Program-made: the position numbers and the translations under genes
Shown: positions 26,330 through 34,684 of the stretch, piece after piece
Position numbering within the stretch: position 1 is the stretch's first letter
Layout: each line of letters starts with the position of its first letter
Assembly (NCBI GenBank): GCA_027621405.1
Contig: JAQCBT010000008.1
Coordinates: forward strand, 1 to 64,000
Direction: 5' to 3'
Length of the DNA stretch: 64,000 bases
DNA from: Pseudomonadota bacterium
GTDB taxonomy: Bacteria > Pseudomonadota > Gammaproteobacteria > Pseudomonadales > Pseudohongiellaceae
The notes under the pieces: model-generated
Told to the model about the DNA's origin: nothing
Databases searched by the model: none
Seen by the model: the letters and a program-made list of their open reading frames with translations, nothing else

Positions 26330-28393
26330 TCAAAACTGATGAATCTTGTCCAGGCGATCGAAGCCATTGCTGCGTCCAGGGCTCTTGCCGTCGGCAATCA
26401 GATCGTCATCCAGGGTTGGCCATACATTGTCCGGGGCAATTGGCTCCCGGCCACTGACCTGCCCTTTCAGGAATCGATTCTCCTCCGCAAGCTGTTCGTT
26501 CTTCGCCATCAGGGTCTTGATGGAGGTCTGTGATTCCATGATGATCTGCTGTGATTGCACCGTTGTCTCCTGGAACTGCTTGATGGAGCGGGTGTATTCG
26601 GCATTCGTCTCTGAGTGTTCCTTGATGGTTGCACGGGCCTTGCCCAAAAAATTTTCGTTTTCCCTGAGCGCCTTCACCGCGTCATCGTAGAGCTCCCGAT
26701 ACTTGCTCTCTGCTTCCAGTGCCGCCTGGTATTTCTGTTCGGCAGCCTTCATTCGATCCTGGTAATGATCATTTAGCTTCACCGAGGATTCCAGCTCTTC
26801 GCTGAGCTTCTCTGTCATCCGCTTCGCTTCAAGGGTAGTGGCAACCGACTCCTTGTTCAGTCGAATGCATTCCTTCTGGATAAGCGTAGAGTTGTCGATG
26901 TTGGTGCGCATGGAATCCAGGCTCTCATTGGCTTCGGCATTGGTTCGCTGCGAAGTGGAAATGAGACCCTTCATTTCATCCTTGATGGCACGCATGCTGT
27001 CCATATATTCATTGATCCTGACAATGCTGTCCTGGGCATCGCCATTGATCTGCACGGAGTTTTCCAACACAGCCTGGGTCTTGTCACGGGTATCGCGGCA
27101 AGAACTCACGAGCTCCAGCAGATCGCCGCGGGTAGCCTCGCTCTCGGTGAGAACCTGTGACAACTCAGCGTTCAGCTTGCTGTTCGCGTTCTGCTGGTCG
27201 ATCGCACTGTCCTGCAGCTTCGTCATTGATTCAATGAGGGTTTTACTTTCCCGATTATTCTCAGAAACTTCCTTCAGAATCCTGTCGACCTGCATCTTGC
27301 CCTGACGGGTTTCGGCCAGCGCGACACTGAGTTTCTCCAGCGCATCCTTGATGGAGGATTCATTCTGTTTCTGGGTTTCCACCGACTGATCGCGCACCTC
27401 GCGGCATTCGCTGGTGAGTACGATCAACTCTTCCCGCTGTTGCCGGTTGCGTTGCAGACTATGTTGAAGATCCAGATTCAGGGACTGGTTTTCTTTCTGC
27501 CTGGCAGTCACTCGTTGCAAGGATTCTTCCATACGCGAAATCAGATCCCGCGATTCTTCGTTGCTGGTTCTGACATCGCCTAGCACACGCTCAGTGTGCT
27601 GGCGGGACTCTGCAGCCTCTTTGGCAACCTGACGGCAGTCGTTAAGTATCTGATTCGAATTCTGTATCTGCTCCCGATTGGTTTCCAGATCTTCCCCAAG
27701 TTGCTGACCCAGTGTCTCCAACTGGCGCTGCAGGACATCGGATTCCTCATTGCTGCGTTTGCACAGCTCTACCGCCTGCTGGACTTGGGAAACCTGGCTC
27801 TGTACTTCATGTTTGGTTTCGGAGAGTTCTTCCAGTAGTTGTCTGGATTTCACGTTCGTGGAATGGGAGCGGTCTGTTGCCGAATCCATTTTCTGCAGTG
27901 CGAGGCTCGATTCTTCAATACCCCTTGCCAACTCCTCTGCCAGTTTCTCACAGCGTTCGTTGACCTCGTTGCTGCGCTCCTGGGCATCAATCAATGATCG
28001 TTGCAGGCGTTGATTCTGGTCGATAACATGCTGGGCATCGTAGGTGATTTCGTAGCACTTGTTGGTCGCGTTCTCACTGACGATATTTAGCCCGTGAATA
28101 TCCTGCTGAATCTGCTCGCTGCGCTGGTTCAGCTCAGCGGCGCGCTTGACCAGGTTGCGCAGCTCACGCTCGACCTCTTCCTTCTTCTCAAACTGTTCCA
28201 GTAATTCCAGCAATTTCTTCTGCTGCGGTTCGCTGAGCAAGTTTGTTGCTGTCCGCCCCTTGGTCCTGGCCAGCTTCTGTTCCAGCGCCTGGATGTGGCG
28301 TTTTAATTGCTCCTTATCCAGGTCGGCCAGCCGGTCGCCGGAATCAATCAGGGTCTCTTGCTGGGCTTGCAATTCTGGCGCTTGCGCAGTCAT
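26330..28393 (-). CDS. Large repeat-built coiled-coil protein
   Basis: I choose ATG 28393 (MTAQAPELQAQQ) over 28411, since GGAAGGA lies nine bases before it. The 687-residue protein has no signal or membrane helix and is almost wholly helical with heptads. Two copies of a unit of about 102 residues are clear: VLGDVRTSNEESRDLI...TSECREVRDQS and ILKEVSENNRESKTLI...VSSCRDTRDKT, with a weaker earlier copy around ILNDCRQVAKEAAES. Each carries one cysteine in the same place. The C-terminal tail (PDNVWPTLDDDLIADG) is acidic and non-coiled. The pattern recalls cytoplasmic helical parts of chemoreceptors or cytoskeletal filament proteins, but I cannot name a family. Confidence 0.8.
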   Translation of the reverse strand: MTAQAPELQAQQETLIDSGDRLADLDKEQLKRHIQALEQKLARTKGRTATNLLSEPQQKKLLELLEQFEKKEEVERELRNLVKRAAELNQRSEQIQQDIHGLNIVSENATNKCYEITYDAQHVIDQNQRLQRSLIDAQERSNEVNERCEKLAEELARGIEESSLALQKMDSATDRSHSTNVKSRQLLEELSETKHEVQSQVSQVQQAVELCKRSNEESDVLQRQLETLGQQLGEDLETNREQIQNSNQILNDCRQVAKEAAESRQHTERVLGDVRTSNEESRDLISRMEESLQRVTARQKENQSLNLDLQHSLQRNRQQREELIVLTSECREVRDQSVETQKQNESSIKDALEKLSVALAETRQGKMQVDRILKEVSENNRESKTLIESMTKLQDSAIDQQNANSKLNAELSQVLTESEATRGDLLELVSSCRDTRDKTQAVLENSVQINGDAQDSIVRINEYMDSMRAIKDEMKGLISTSQRTNAEANESLDSMRTNIDNSTLIQKECIRLNKESVATTLEAKRMTEKLSEELESSVKLNDHYQDRMKAAEQKYQAALEAESKYRELYDDAVKALRENENFLGKARATIKEHSETNAEYTRSIKQFQETTVQSQQIIMESQTSIKTLMAKNEQLAEENRFLKGQVSGREPIAPDNVWPTLDDDLIADGKSPGRSNGFDRLDKIHQF

Positions 28394-28590
28394 GGGCGTA
28401 ATTCCTTCCATTTACAGACGCCAATCGCAGGGGCGATCAGGCTTGTCCAAGTGTTCGCGATAGTCGCGGGTCTTGTTTAGGTCTAGTACGTTTTGGAAAG
28501 ATGCGCCATAAAAATGACGAGTTTTTGGAAATTTTAAGGCAATGATTTGACGGAGTTTGTTGTGACACCCCGTGAACGCATGCGTTCAAG

Positions 28591-28962
28591 CTATTCCAGG
28601 TCTTCCAAGACCTGCTTGTGGCCAAGGTAGTTATTACCGGACAGGGACTGGAAGAAACCTGTAGTGGCGAGACGATCCATTATCAGACCCTTGACCACTG
28701 ACGGGTCAAGCTGCGCCAGGGCCGCGGCGGTCAACAGGGAAACCGGCACAACCGACAGGGTATTGCTGGTGCCAAACAGGCTGGCATGGAGCCCGGTCTC
28801 CGCAGGCAGGCCAGCCATCAGCGCGCAGTCCAGGGCCTGGGGAATCAGCATGATGGCCACGATGATCGCCGCCAGCATATCGTCGGCCAGTTCGCTCCCG
28901 CTGTAGCGTGGCGCCCAATGCAATTTGGGAAGGTAGCAACCAAAGGAGGTTCGGTCTCTCAA
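28591..28962 (-). pseudogene. Collapsed SulP-family anion permease remnant
   Basis: The frame starts with TTG 28962. Its first 85 residues follow the SulP N-terminus: LPKLHWAPRYSGSELADDMLAAIIVAIMLIPQ, then ALMAGLPAETGLHASLFGTSNTLSVVPVSLLTAAALAQ. Two short in-frame deletions are evident against the family pattern, between HASL and FGTS and before SLLTAAAL. The protein then jumps straight to a C-terminal STAS-like end (VKGLIMDRLATTGFFQSL...HKQVLEDLE). Some 400 residues of transport domain are missing, so a 123-residue product cannot transport. This is a decayed gene kept in frame, or a very unusual short derivative. Confidence 0.75.
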
Positions 28963-29018
28963 TGGGCGTTTTCCTGTTCTTGCCTGTTGTTTCTGTCAGG
29001 AGCTCGTGAGGTACGCGC

Positions 29019-29555
29019 TTATACCAGGTGCTGCCGCGAATGCTTTCTCCTTGTTACGAGATGAGTGCACTTCACACAGCCGAATACACAGGCCTCACTC
29101 AATATCAGCAGCAGCATAGCAATGGCCGCACCCCATTGTAAGGCGAGAGCGTCCAGCGGCACGGTATAAGTGTATTGCTCGCGGGTTTCATCCAGCAGCT
29201 CTGCATCGGCCGCTACCAGGACGTGCCACGCGGCCTCAGCCAGGTTACCCTGCATGATCTGCTGCTCTGCACTAAAGCGGCGGTAACGATCCACAATTGT
29301 CTGCACACTCGCGGCATCACTCTGGAACACTTGGTCGCCGCTCTCCCTGTAGTAGCTCACCAGGGCATCGAGACTGCCACCGAACATGACATCGGCAGTA
29401 TGCTGAAACCCTGCGATGTTGGCACTGACCTCCCGGTAGTGTGCATCAACCCGCAGGCGATACTGATCTACGAAGGCTGGCACCTGAATACCCAATAGCA
29501 GACCGAGCCCGAAAATCAGAAAGCGCGATGAAGCCCTGAGAAATGCAATAATCAT
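29019..29555 (-). CDS. DUF2937 family membrane protein
   Basis: The 178-residue protein has an N-terminal helix (FLIFGLGLLLGIQVPAFVDQY), a helical periplasmic middle (ANIAGFQHTADVMFGGSLDALVSYY) and a C-terminal helix (ALQWGAAIAMLLLILSEACVFG). The opening LGLLLGIQVPAFVDQYRLRVDAHYREV matches my memory of DUF2937 proteins. Function unknown. It follows the DUF2333 gene by 66 bases and is probably the last intact gene of that operon. Confidence 0.75.
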   Translation of the reverse strand: MIIAFLRASSRFLIFGLGLLLGIQVPAFVDQYRLRVDAHYREVSANIAGFQHTADVMFGGSLDALVSYYRESGDQVFQSDAASVQTIVDRYRRFSAEQQIMQGNLAEAAWHVLVAADAELLDETREQYTYTVPLDALALQWGAAIAMLLLILSEACVFGCVKCTHLVTRRKHSRQHLV

Positions 29556-29621
29556 CAGCAGATTAGACCACAGATTCTGAACTACAGTTCACATGCCTGA
29601 TTGAGGCGGTAAATTCGGGAG

Positions 29622-30680
29622 CTAGCCCTGGGCGAGCAGGTTCCTGAGATCGATGATGGCCGCATTGGCACGGGAAACATAGTTGGCCATGGTGAGGGAA
29701 TGATTGGCAAATATGCCGAAACCGGAACCATTCAGAATCACGGGGAAGAATACAGTGCGCTGGCTCGCCTCCAGTTCCCGGATGATCTGGCGCAGGCTGG
29801 CAGTTGCGTTCTTGTCCTCCAGCACCTGTTCGAAATCAACTTCCACGGCCCGCAGGAAATGCATCAGGGCCCATGTGGCGCCACGTGCCTCATAGAATAC
29901 ATCATCGATCTGCAACCAGGGCGTGCGCACAGACAGCTCGGATGCGGCCGGTGTCGACTGTGCAGCACCACCGCTGCCCGCGGTATCGGTATTGATGCGC
30001 TGCTGGCCAACGCTGGCACTGAGGCGTTGGGACAGGCTGCCTAGCCGCGATTCCACATTTACCAGCCAGGCCGCCAGGTTATCGGCCCGGGCAAAGAACT
30101 GGGCATCGGAATTCTGTGGATCGGCGATCCGCAGCAGATAGGAATCCACTCTTCTTATGGCTTCCCTGTACTCGGACTCCGTGGGCGGAAACAACCAGCT
30201 GTCATTATCAAAATGGAAGTTGGGCTCAGCGACGATCAGGTCCGGATCCTCGGTGGACTGGGACTGTGATCGGCTGAAGCTTTCCCGGAAAGCCCTGGAC
30301 AGATCACGCACCTGGACCAGCGCACCGAACTCCCAGTTAGGGACGTTGTCCAGATAGAAGCCGGGAGGCAATACGTCATTGGTGAGATAACCACCCGGTT
30401 TTTCCAGCAAGGTTTCCGCCACCCGAATCAGCGCGGCAGTGGTGGCACTTCCTACCACATAGCTGTGGCCGGATGCCGCGAGTTTTTCATTGGCATTCAC
30501 TCGCACATCGAAGGCTTCGGGCTCGGCGCTCCAATAGATACCGATAATAACGATGAAGATGAGCAGTATTCCCAGGATAGTAAATAGAACCCGACTCCAG
30601 TGAATGCCATCGTTGTCATCCGCCCCTGCCGGATCATGAGGTTCGGTTTCGTCCTGATCTCGCTTGCCGAAGATCGACAT
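29622..30680 (-). CDS. DUF2333 family inner-membrane protein
   Basis: The 352-residue protein has one N-terminal membrane helix after a charged cytoplasmic start (VLFTILGILLIFIVIIGIYW), then a periplasmic domain with GHSYVVGSATTAALIRVAETLLEKPGGYLTNDVLPPG and WEFGALVQVRDLSRAFRESFSRSQSQSTEDPDL, which are characteristic of DUF2333. No enzymatic motif is visible. Its ATG overlaps the preceding lipoprotein stop by one base (TGATG), so the two are coupled. Confidence 0.82.
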   Translation of the reverse strand: MSIFGKRDQDETEPHDPAGADDNDGIHWSRVLFTILGILLIFIVIIGIYWSAEPEAFDVRVNANEKLAASGHSYVVGSATTAALIRVAETLLEKPGGYLTNDVLPPGFYLDNVPNWEFGALVQVRDLSRAFRESFSRSQSQSTEDPDLIVAEPNFHFDNDSWLFPPTESEYREAIRRVDSYLLRIADPQNSDAQFFARADNLAAWLVNVESRLGSLSQRLSASVGQQRINTDTAGSGGAAQSTPAASELSVRTPWLQIDDVFYEARGATWALMHFLRAVEVDFEQVLEDKNATASLRQIIRELEASQRTVFFPVILNGSGFGIFANHSLTMANYVSRANAAIIDLRNLLAQG

Positions 30681-31393
30681 CAGCTTTCCTGGTCAGGCAG
30701 GCGTAGACGCACGCTGCCCCTGTTGGCCAGTTCGATATTGCCTCGCAAGCGATAGCCATCGACCGCCTCTCGCATCACGCTGAACATCCAGCGTGCCAGC
30801 TCATCATTCGGCGCGGTGATCAGAAAGAAGGCGTTGTGCTCCCGCGCCTGCTCGGCGATGGAAACCAGCTTGGACTGGGCGGTTTCGCTGCGTCCTGCCA
30901 GTTCCCCGGCATCAAAATTGAAAAACAGGTCACCGGATTCTCTTTCCGTCTGCAACAGCTCCGCGGCAGCGGCGATCTGGGGGTGTTGCTCGTCTACGAA
31001 CCGAGCGCGATCGAGGAGAATCTCCGCCTCCTCAAACAGGCCCTGGCGACTGGCCTCTTCCGCCAGTTCAATATAGCGAAGCACAATGTCTTCCAGGCCC
31101 TGCAGGGCAATTTCATTATCGGGATCGTAGGCCAGGGCACGCTTGAAACGGGCATGGGCATTGTCATCCACCGGAGTGAGCAGGCGATCCGCATCCAGTG
31201 CCTGCAAGGCTGCGAACAGCAGGTCGGCCAGTTCCCTCTGGGTTATAGACGAGCCGGAAGGTGAATACACTTGCGCGGTGGAAAGCGCACGGATCTGAAT
31301 GCCTGCGTCGTCGGCGGCAGGAGATTCGGTAACCGGTTGTTCACTGGCGCAGGCGACCAGTAACAAGGGGGCTATGATTAAAAGTCGTCGCAT
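30680..31393 (-). CDS. Lipoprotein with helical repeats
   Basis: The 237-residue protein has a clear lipobox (LLIIAPLLLVACASE). The body is mostly helical and Ala/Leu/Glu-rich, with a TPR-like stretch around RFKRALAYDPDNEIALQGLEDIVLRYIELAEEASRQGLFEEAEILLDRA. I do not recognise a named family. Coupling to DUF2333 and proximity to moeA suggest one operon. Confidence 0.75.
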   Translation of the reverse strand: MRRLLIIAPLLLVACASEQPVTESPAADDAGIQIRALSTAQVYSPSGSSITQRELADLLFAALQALDADRLLTPVDDNAHARFKRALAYDPDNEIALQGLEDIVLRYIELAEEASRQGLFEEAEILLDRARFVDEQHPQIAAAAELLQTERESGDLFFNFDAGELAGRSETAQSKLVSIAEQAREHNAFFLITAPNDELARWMFSVMREAVDGYRLRGNIELANRGSVRLRLPDQES

Positions 31394-31422
31394 GGGTGCT
31401 GGGGCAGGACCCCGGTCAAGGC

Positions 31423-32643
31423 CTAGTAAATGAGTTCCGAAAACATCAGGAATTCAAGAAAATCACCACGATTAACCGCAGTATAAGGGGGAATTATGGC
31501 AAGTCCATCGGCGTGGCTCAAGGAAGCGCCAGCGCCCGAACTCTGATTGTCGTAAGGATACAGCCTTGGCATCCCCTTCTCATCCCTGCGCAGGCGTACC
31601 CGTATGTATTCCTGGCGCTCGCCGGATTCCCCGGCGTCGAAGCCTGCCGGTATGGGAAGTGAACGGGGAAACACCTCGGTACAGCCTTGCATGGTGAGCA
31701 GCGCCGGCTTAACTAACAATATAAAGGTGACGAATGCTGACACCGGATTACCGGGCAATCCAAAGAACTGCACATCGCCCACCTTGCCGCTGGCAAATGG
31801 CTTGCCCGGCTTGATGGCGAGTTTCCACAGGTCGATGTGACCTATGCTTTCGATTGCTGCCTTGACATGGTCTTCCTCACCTACCGATACGCCACCAGTG
31901 CTGATAATCACATCCGCATTGGCCGCGGCGGACATCAGAGCAGCCTGGGTACCGGAGAAATCATCACCGACGATTGACTGCATGACCACTTCGGCCTGGA
32001 TATTCTCCAGTAGAGCCGAAAGCGCATAATGATTGGAGTTGTATATCTGGCCCGCCTTTAGTTCGGTGCCAGGTGACACTAATTCATCACCGGTGGTAAA
32101 AAGCGCGACCCGCAGCTTTCGCACGACGGCCAGCTGGGCGATTCCCACGGACGCCAGCACACCGATGTCCTGCGCTGTGAGCCTTTGGCCAGCCAGGAAC
32201 AGGTCCTGTCCATGCTTGATATCCTCGCCTGCCGCCCGGGTATTCTCCCCCTCGACGGGAGCCTGCAAGATGCTTACCTGCTCACCATCGAGCGCGGTAT
32301 TTTCCTGCATGACCACCGCATCGGCGCCGGCCGGCAATGGTGCTCCAGTAAAGATCCTGGCCGCAGTGCCTGCCGCCAGCGGAGAGCCTGTGTCACCGGC
32401 AACTATTCGCTGTGAAACTGGCAAGCTGACCGGGACCTGCTGCACATCGGCTGCGCACACGGCATAGCCGTCCATTGCACTATTGGTGGCGGGAGGTACG
32501 TTAATGGGAGAGATACAGCCGGTAGCCAGCACCCGGCCATTGGCCTGTTGCAGCGGTAACATCTCCACTTCAGCAACGACGTTTATGGATTCCAGAACGG
32601 CGGCAATGGCTTCCGCCATGGGGGTCAGGGGACGGCGATACAC
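31423..32643 (-). CDS. moeA: Molybdopterin molybdenumtransferase
   Basis: The 406-residue protein has the MoeA order: NVPPATNSAMDGYAV near residue 55, RIFTGAPLPAGADAVVMQENT near 108, the MoCF-binding core VGIAQLAVVRKLRVALFTTGDELV and IYNSNHYALSALL, then DVIISTGGVSVGEEDHVK and WKLAIKPGKPFASG...FFGLPGNPVSAFV. MoeA inserts molybdate into adenylated molybdopterin in the cytoplasm. The window also encodes a molybdenum-dependent PaoABC-like oxidoreductase that would need this cofactor. The ORF starts at GTG 32643 with a GGAG ribosome site; an ATG lies eight codons in. Confidence 0.95.
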   Translation of the reverse strand: MYRRPLTPMAEAIAAVLESINVVAEVEMLPLQQANGRVLATGCISPINVPPATNSAMDGYAVCAADVQQVPVSLPVSQRIVAGDTGSPLAAGTAARIFTGAPLPAGADAVVMQENTALDGEQVSILQAPVEGENTRAAGEDIKHGQDLFLAGQRLTAQDIGVLASVGIAQLAVVRKLRVALFTTGDELVSPGTELKAGQIYNSNHYALSALLENIQAEVVMQSIVGDDFSGTQAALMSAAANADVIISTGGVSVGEEDHVKAAIESIGHIDLWKLAIKPGKPFASGKVGDVQFFGLPGNPVSAFVTFILLVKPALLTMQGCTEVFPRSLPIPAGFDAGESGERQEYIRVRLRRDEKGMPRLYPYDNQSSGAGASLSHADGLAIIPPYTAVNRGDFLEFLMFSELIY

Positions 32644-32663
32644 TTCAGTCTACTCTCCGGCGA

Positions 32664-33632
32664 TCAGGCAGCATCACTGGCAGCCCTGTCGTCCGGGCCG
32701 CGACCTTCCTCACCCTCATCCTCATCCCGGTCTTCCCTTGGCCTGCCTCCGTACAGGCGCTTCACGACTTCCTGCAGATGACCACGCCAGGATTTCTGCT
32801 TGATTCCGAACGTGTCGAAGATCTTCTTGCTGGAGAGTGTGGAATTACGAATCTCCGGGGGCCGGGATTCCCGTTGCACAAACTTCATGCTGTCCAGCAA
32901 CTGGTAGATGTCCTCGTCATAGTTGGCAGCGCATTTAAGGGTGAGTTCTGCAAACTCCGCCTCTTCGCGAGATTCCAGACCACAATAGTGATAGGTGCCC
33001 CAGACGTTGGCATCACAGTCGATCTGCTGACACACAGCAACGATCGCAGATGCCATGTCCCCGGTATAGGTCGGGCTGAAGCGTCGCCTGGTTACCTCAA
33101 CCTCGCCATCGTTGCGCTTGGCAGCGCGAATCCATGACTTGATCAGGCCCCGCTTCCACTTACCGAACAGCCACCCCGGCCGCAGAATCATGTGCGCATT
33201 GTGCCGCCGGATAGCCTGCTCCCCGGCCAGCGATGACTGGCCATAGACGCCCTGGGGATTGGGCGCATCATTCTCGTTGTAGCCGAGGCGCTTCTCCCCA
33301 TCGAACACATAGGCGTTGGAGAGATGGATAATAGGAATATTCAGATGGTCGGCAATCTCCGACAGTGTCGTCGGCAAACCGGCATTGATCCGGTAACAAC
33401 GATCCGCCGTGGTCTCTGCCCGCCGCAGGGCGCTGTGGTTACCCGAGATAAAATCCGACAGGTTGATGAGCTGGGTAGGTTCATAGTCAGTCACCATCTT
33501 GGCGATTTCCACGCCATTATCCGGATCAAAATACTTCTCCGGCGGCGCGAGAAAGCGAATCTTGCGCTTCCGCAAGATCTCAATCAGATCCTTTCCCGTG
33601 GGACTACGCGCCCCCGCAATAAACAACCGCAA
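32664..33632 (-). CDS. RmlD-like extended SDR protein lacking the catalytic lysine
   Basis: The frame opens only at TTG 33632, preceded by AAAGGCGG. The 322-residue protein follows the dTDP-4-dehydrorhamnose reductase pattern: LFIAGARSPTG at the N-terminus, LINLSDF, IIHLSNAYVFDGEK, then VYGQSSLAGEQAI and MILRPGWLFG. In catalytic SDRs the tyrosine is followed by lysine at +4 (YxxxK); here Tyr130 is followed by Ser134. A charged tail of about 30 residues (REDRDEDEGEEGRG) is also unlike RmlD. No rhamnose-synthesis genes are nearby. It may be a nucleotide-binding or regulatory homologue. Confidence 0.8.
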   Translation of the reverse strand: MRLFIAGARSPTGKDLIEILRKRKIRFLAPPEKYFDPDNGVEIAKMVTDYEPTQLINLSDFISGNHSALRRAETTADRCYRINAGLPTTLSEIADHLNIPIIHLSNAYVFDGEKRLGYNENDAPNPQGVYGQSSLAGEQAIRRHNAHMILRPGWLFGKWKRGLIKSWIRAAKRNDGEVEVTRRRFSPTYTGDMASAIVAVCQQIDCDANVWGTYHYCGLESREEAEFAELTLKCAANYDEDIYQLLDSMKFVQRESRPPEIRNSTLSSKKIFDTFGIKQKSWRGHLQEVVKRLYGGRPREDRDEDEGEEGRGPDDRAASDAA

Positions 33633-33936
33633 TCTGGTTTCCGCCTTTAAATCAGTAACCTAGCAACCAAGACCCCTAAACTTCAGGCAAACGCAGCCCC
33701 AAGTCAAGAGCAGCGCCTGATTGAGAGAAGAAACAAGAACCAGGAAGAAGCAAATTGCGGGGTACTAATCGAAGGGAGCGATGCTGAGGAGCGTCGCGAG
33801 GGTGCTAATGACGAGGCAAAAAGCCCTCAACAAGCGGAGCGTACTTGTCAGTACGTGAGCATTGTTGAGGGCTTTTTAACGAAGGCAGTAGTGCCCGCAG
33901 CAGCTCCGTTACGCTGCTGACCGGCAGAGATGCGCT
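33633..33936. other. Intergenic region between the RmlD-like gene and ssb
   Basis: These 304 bases contain the long interrupted palindrome at 33818-33877. A 24-codon frame with a GAAGGGAG ribosome-like site starts at ATG 33781, but it runs into the palindrome and looks like chance. No other gene is visible. Confidence 0.5.
33818..33877. terminator. Long two-part hairpin, probably a bidirectional terminator
   Basis: Perfect 16-base arms AAAAAGCCCTCAACAA (33818-33833) and their complement (33862-33877) give a GC-rich stem with an A-tract on one side and a T-tract on the other, so it can terminate in both directions. A second perfect stem CGTACT-TGTC-AGTACG (33840-33855) sits inside, separated by a 6x6 internal loop. 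It lies 60 bases after ssb on the minus strand. Confidence 0.75.
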
Positions 33937-34410
33937 CTAGAACGGGATGTCATCGTCGAAGTTGTCGAAATTCTGGGGAGGCGGCGCACTCGACGCCTGT
34001 TGACCACCCCCGCCACCCTGCTGAGATCCAGAATGCGACGCAGGCCGATCACCGAAGTCCGCGCCAGCTCCACCACGGGAATCCAGCATCTGCATCTCAT
34101 TGGCTACGATTTCGGTGGTATAGCGTTTCACCCCATCCTGTTCCCAGGAGCGGGTTTGCAGACGGCCCTCAATGTAAAGCTTGGAGCCCTTCTTGACATA
34201 TTGCTCGACAATCTCGGCCAGTCGATTAAAGAAAACAACGCGGTGCCATTCCGTCTTTTCCTGCTGCTCGCCGGTATTCTTGTCCTTCCACGTCTCGCTG
34301 GTCGCCAGCGAAACATTCGCCACGGCATTGCCGTTGGGCATATACCTGACTTCAGGGTCATTACCCAGATTACCGACGAGGATTACCTTGTTTACACCAC
34401 GACTTGCCAC
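33937..34410 (-). CDS. ssb: Single-stranded DNA-binding protein
   Basis: I place the start at GTG 34410 (first residues [16 protein letters not shown]), preceded by GGGGAG; the longer ORF adds 60 unrelated residues. The 157-residue protein has the OB-fold landmarks [29 protein letters not shown] and [15 protein letters not shown], a Gly/Gln-rich linker, and the acidic C-terminal tip DDDIPF that recruits partner proteins. It is divergent from uvrA, the classical gammaproteobacterial arrangement. Confidence 0.96.
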   Translation of the reverse strand: MASRGVNKVILVGNLGNDPEVRYMPNGNAVANVSLATSETWKDKNTGEQQEKTEWHRVVFFNRLAEIVEQYVKKGSKLYIEGRLQTRSWEQDGVKRYTTEIVANEMQMLDSRGGAGADFGDRPASHSGSQQGGGGGQQASSAPPPQNFDNFDDDIPF

Positions 34411-34452
34411 GCTGTTCTCCCCAACTGAAGTGAAATTTGTTTCCACCGCAAG

Positions 34453-34481
34453 TCTATACCATCGCTCTTTGTAAGTGGAAA
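34453..34481 (-). promoter_or_regulatory. Candidate sigma-70 promoter for ssb
   Basis: On the minus strand TTTCCA (34481-34476) and TATAGA (34458-34453) are spaced by 17 bases, each with four or five matches to consensus. Transcription would start about 35 bases before GTG 34410. Confidence 0.45.
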
Positions 34482-34561
34482 TTTCCAGCGAAATGAATCT
34501 ACGGTTATTGGCTTTTATTGACGCTGGCCGGGATGCCTGGCCGTTCAGAGCAACCGGAGGC

Positions 34562-34659
34562 GGAGGGTCTGGGTTGAGCGCTCCCTCCACGGGGCCATCC
34601 CTGGCCCCGTCCCGCTGCTGTCCCTGCAGCTAGTCGCTCGCACTCAACCCAGACCCTCC
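34562..34659. repeat. 17-base inverted repeat with nested hairpins
   Basis: Perfect arms GGAGGGTCTGGGTTGAG (34562-34578) and its complement (34643-34659) enclose 64 bases. Inside, CGGGGCCA-TCCC-TGGCCCCG forms a perfect eight-base stem, and a CTGC/GCAG stem follows. The whole would fold as a branched cruciform or RNA. Confidence 0.8.
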
Positions 34660-34684
34660 CCCTCCTCTTCGAATCTCGTGCGAG

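Noticed and set aside
33781-33855. 24-codon frame with GAAGGGAG site
   Set aside because: It reads into the hairpin and has no sign of selection; treated as chance.
33818-33877. CRISPR or attC-type site
   Set aside because: There is a single palindrome with no spacers, repeats in series or integrase nearby.
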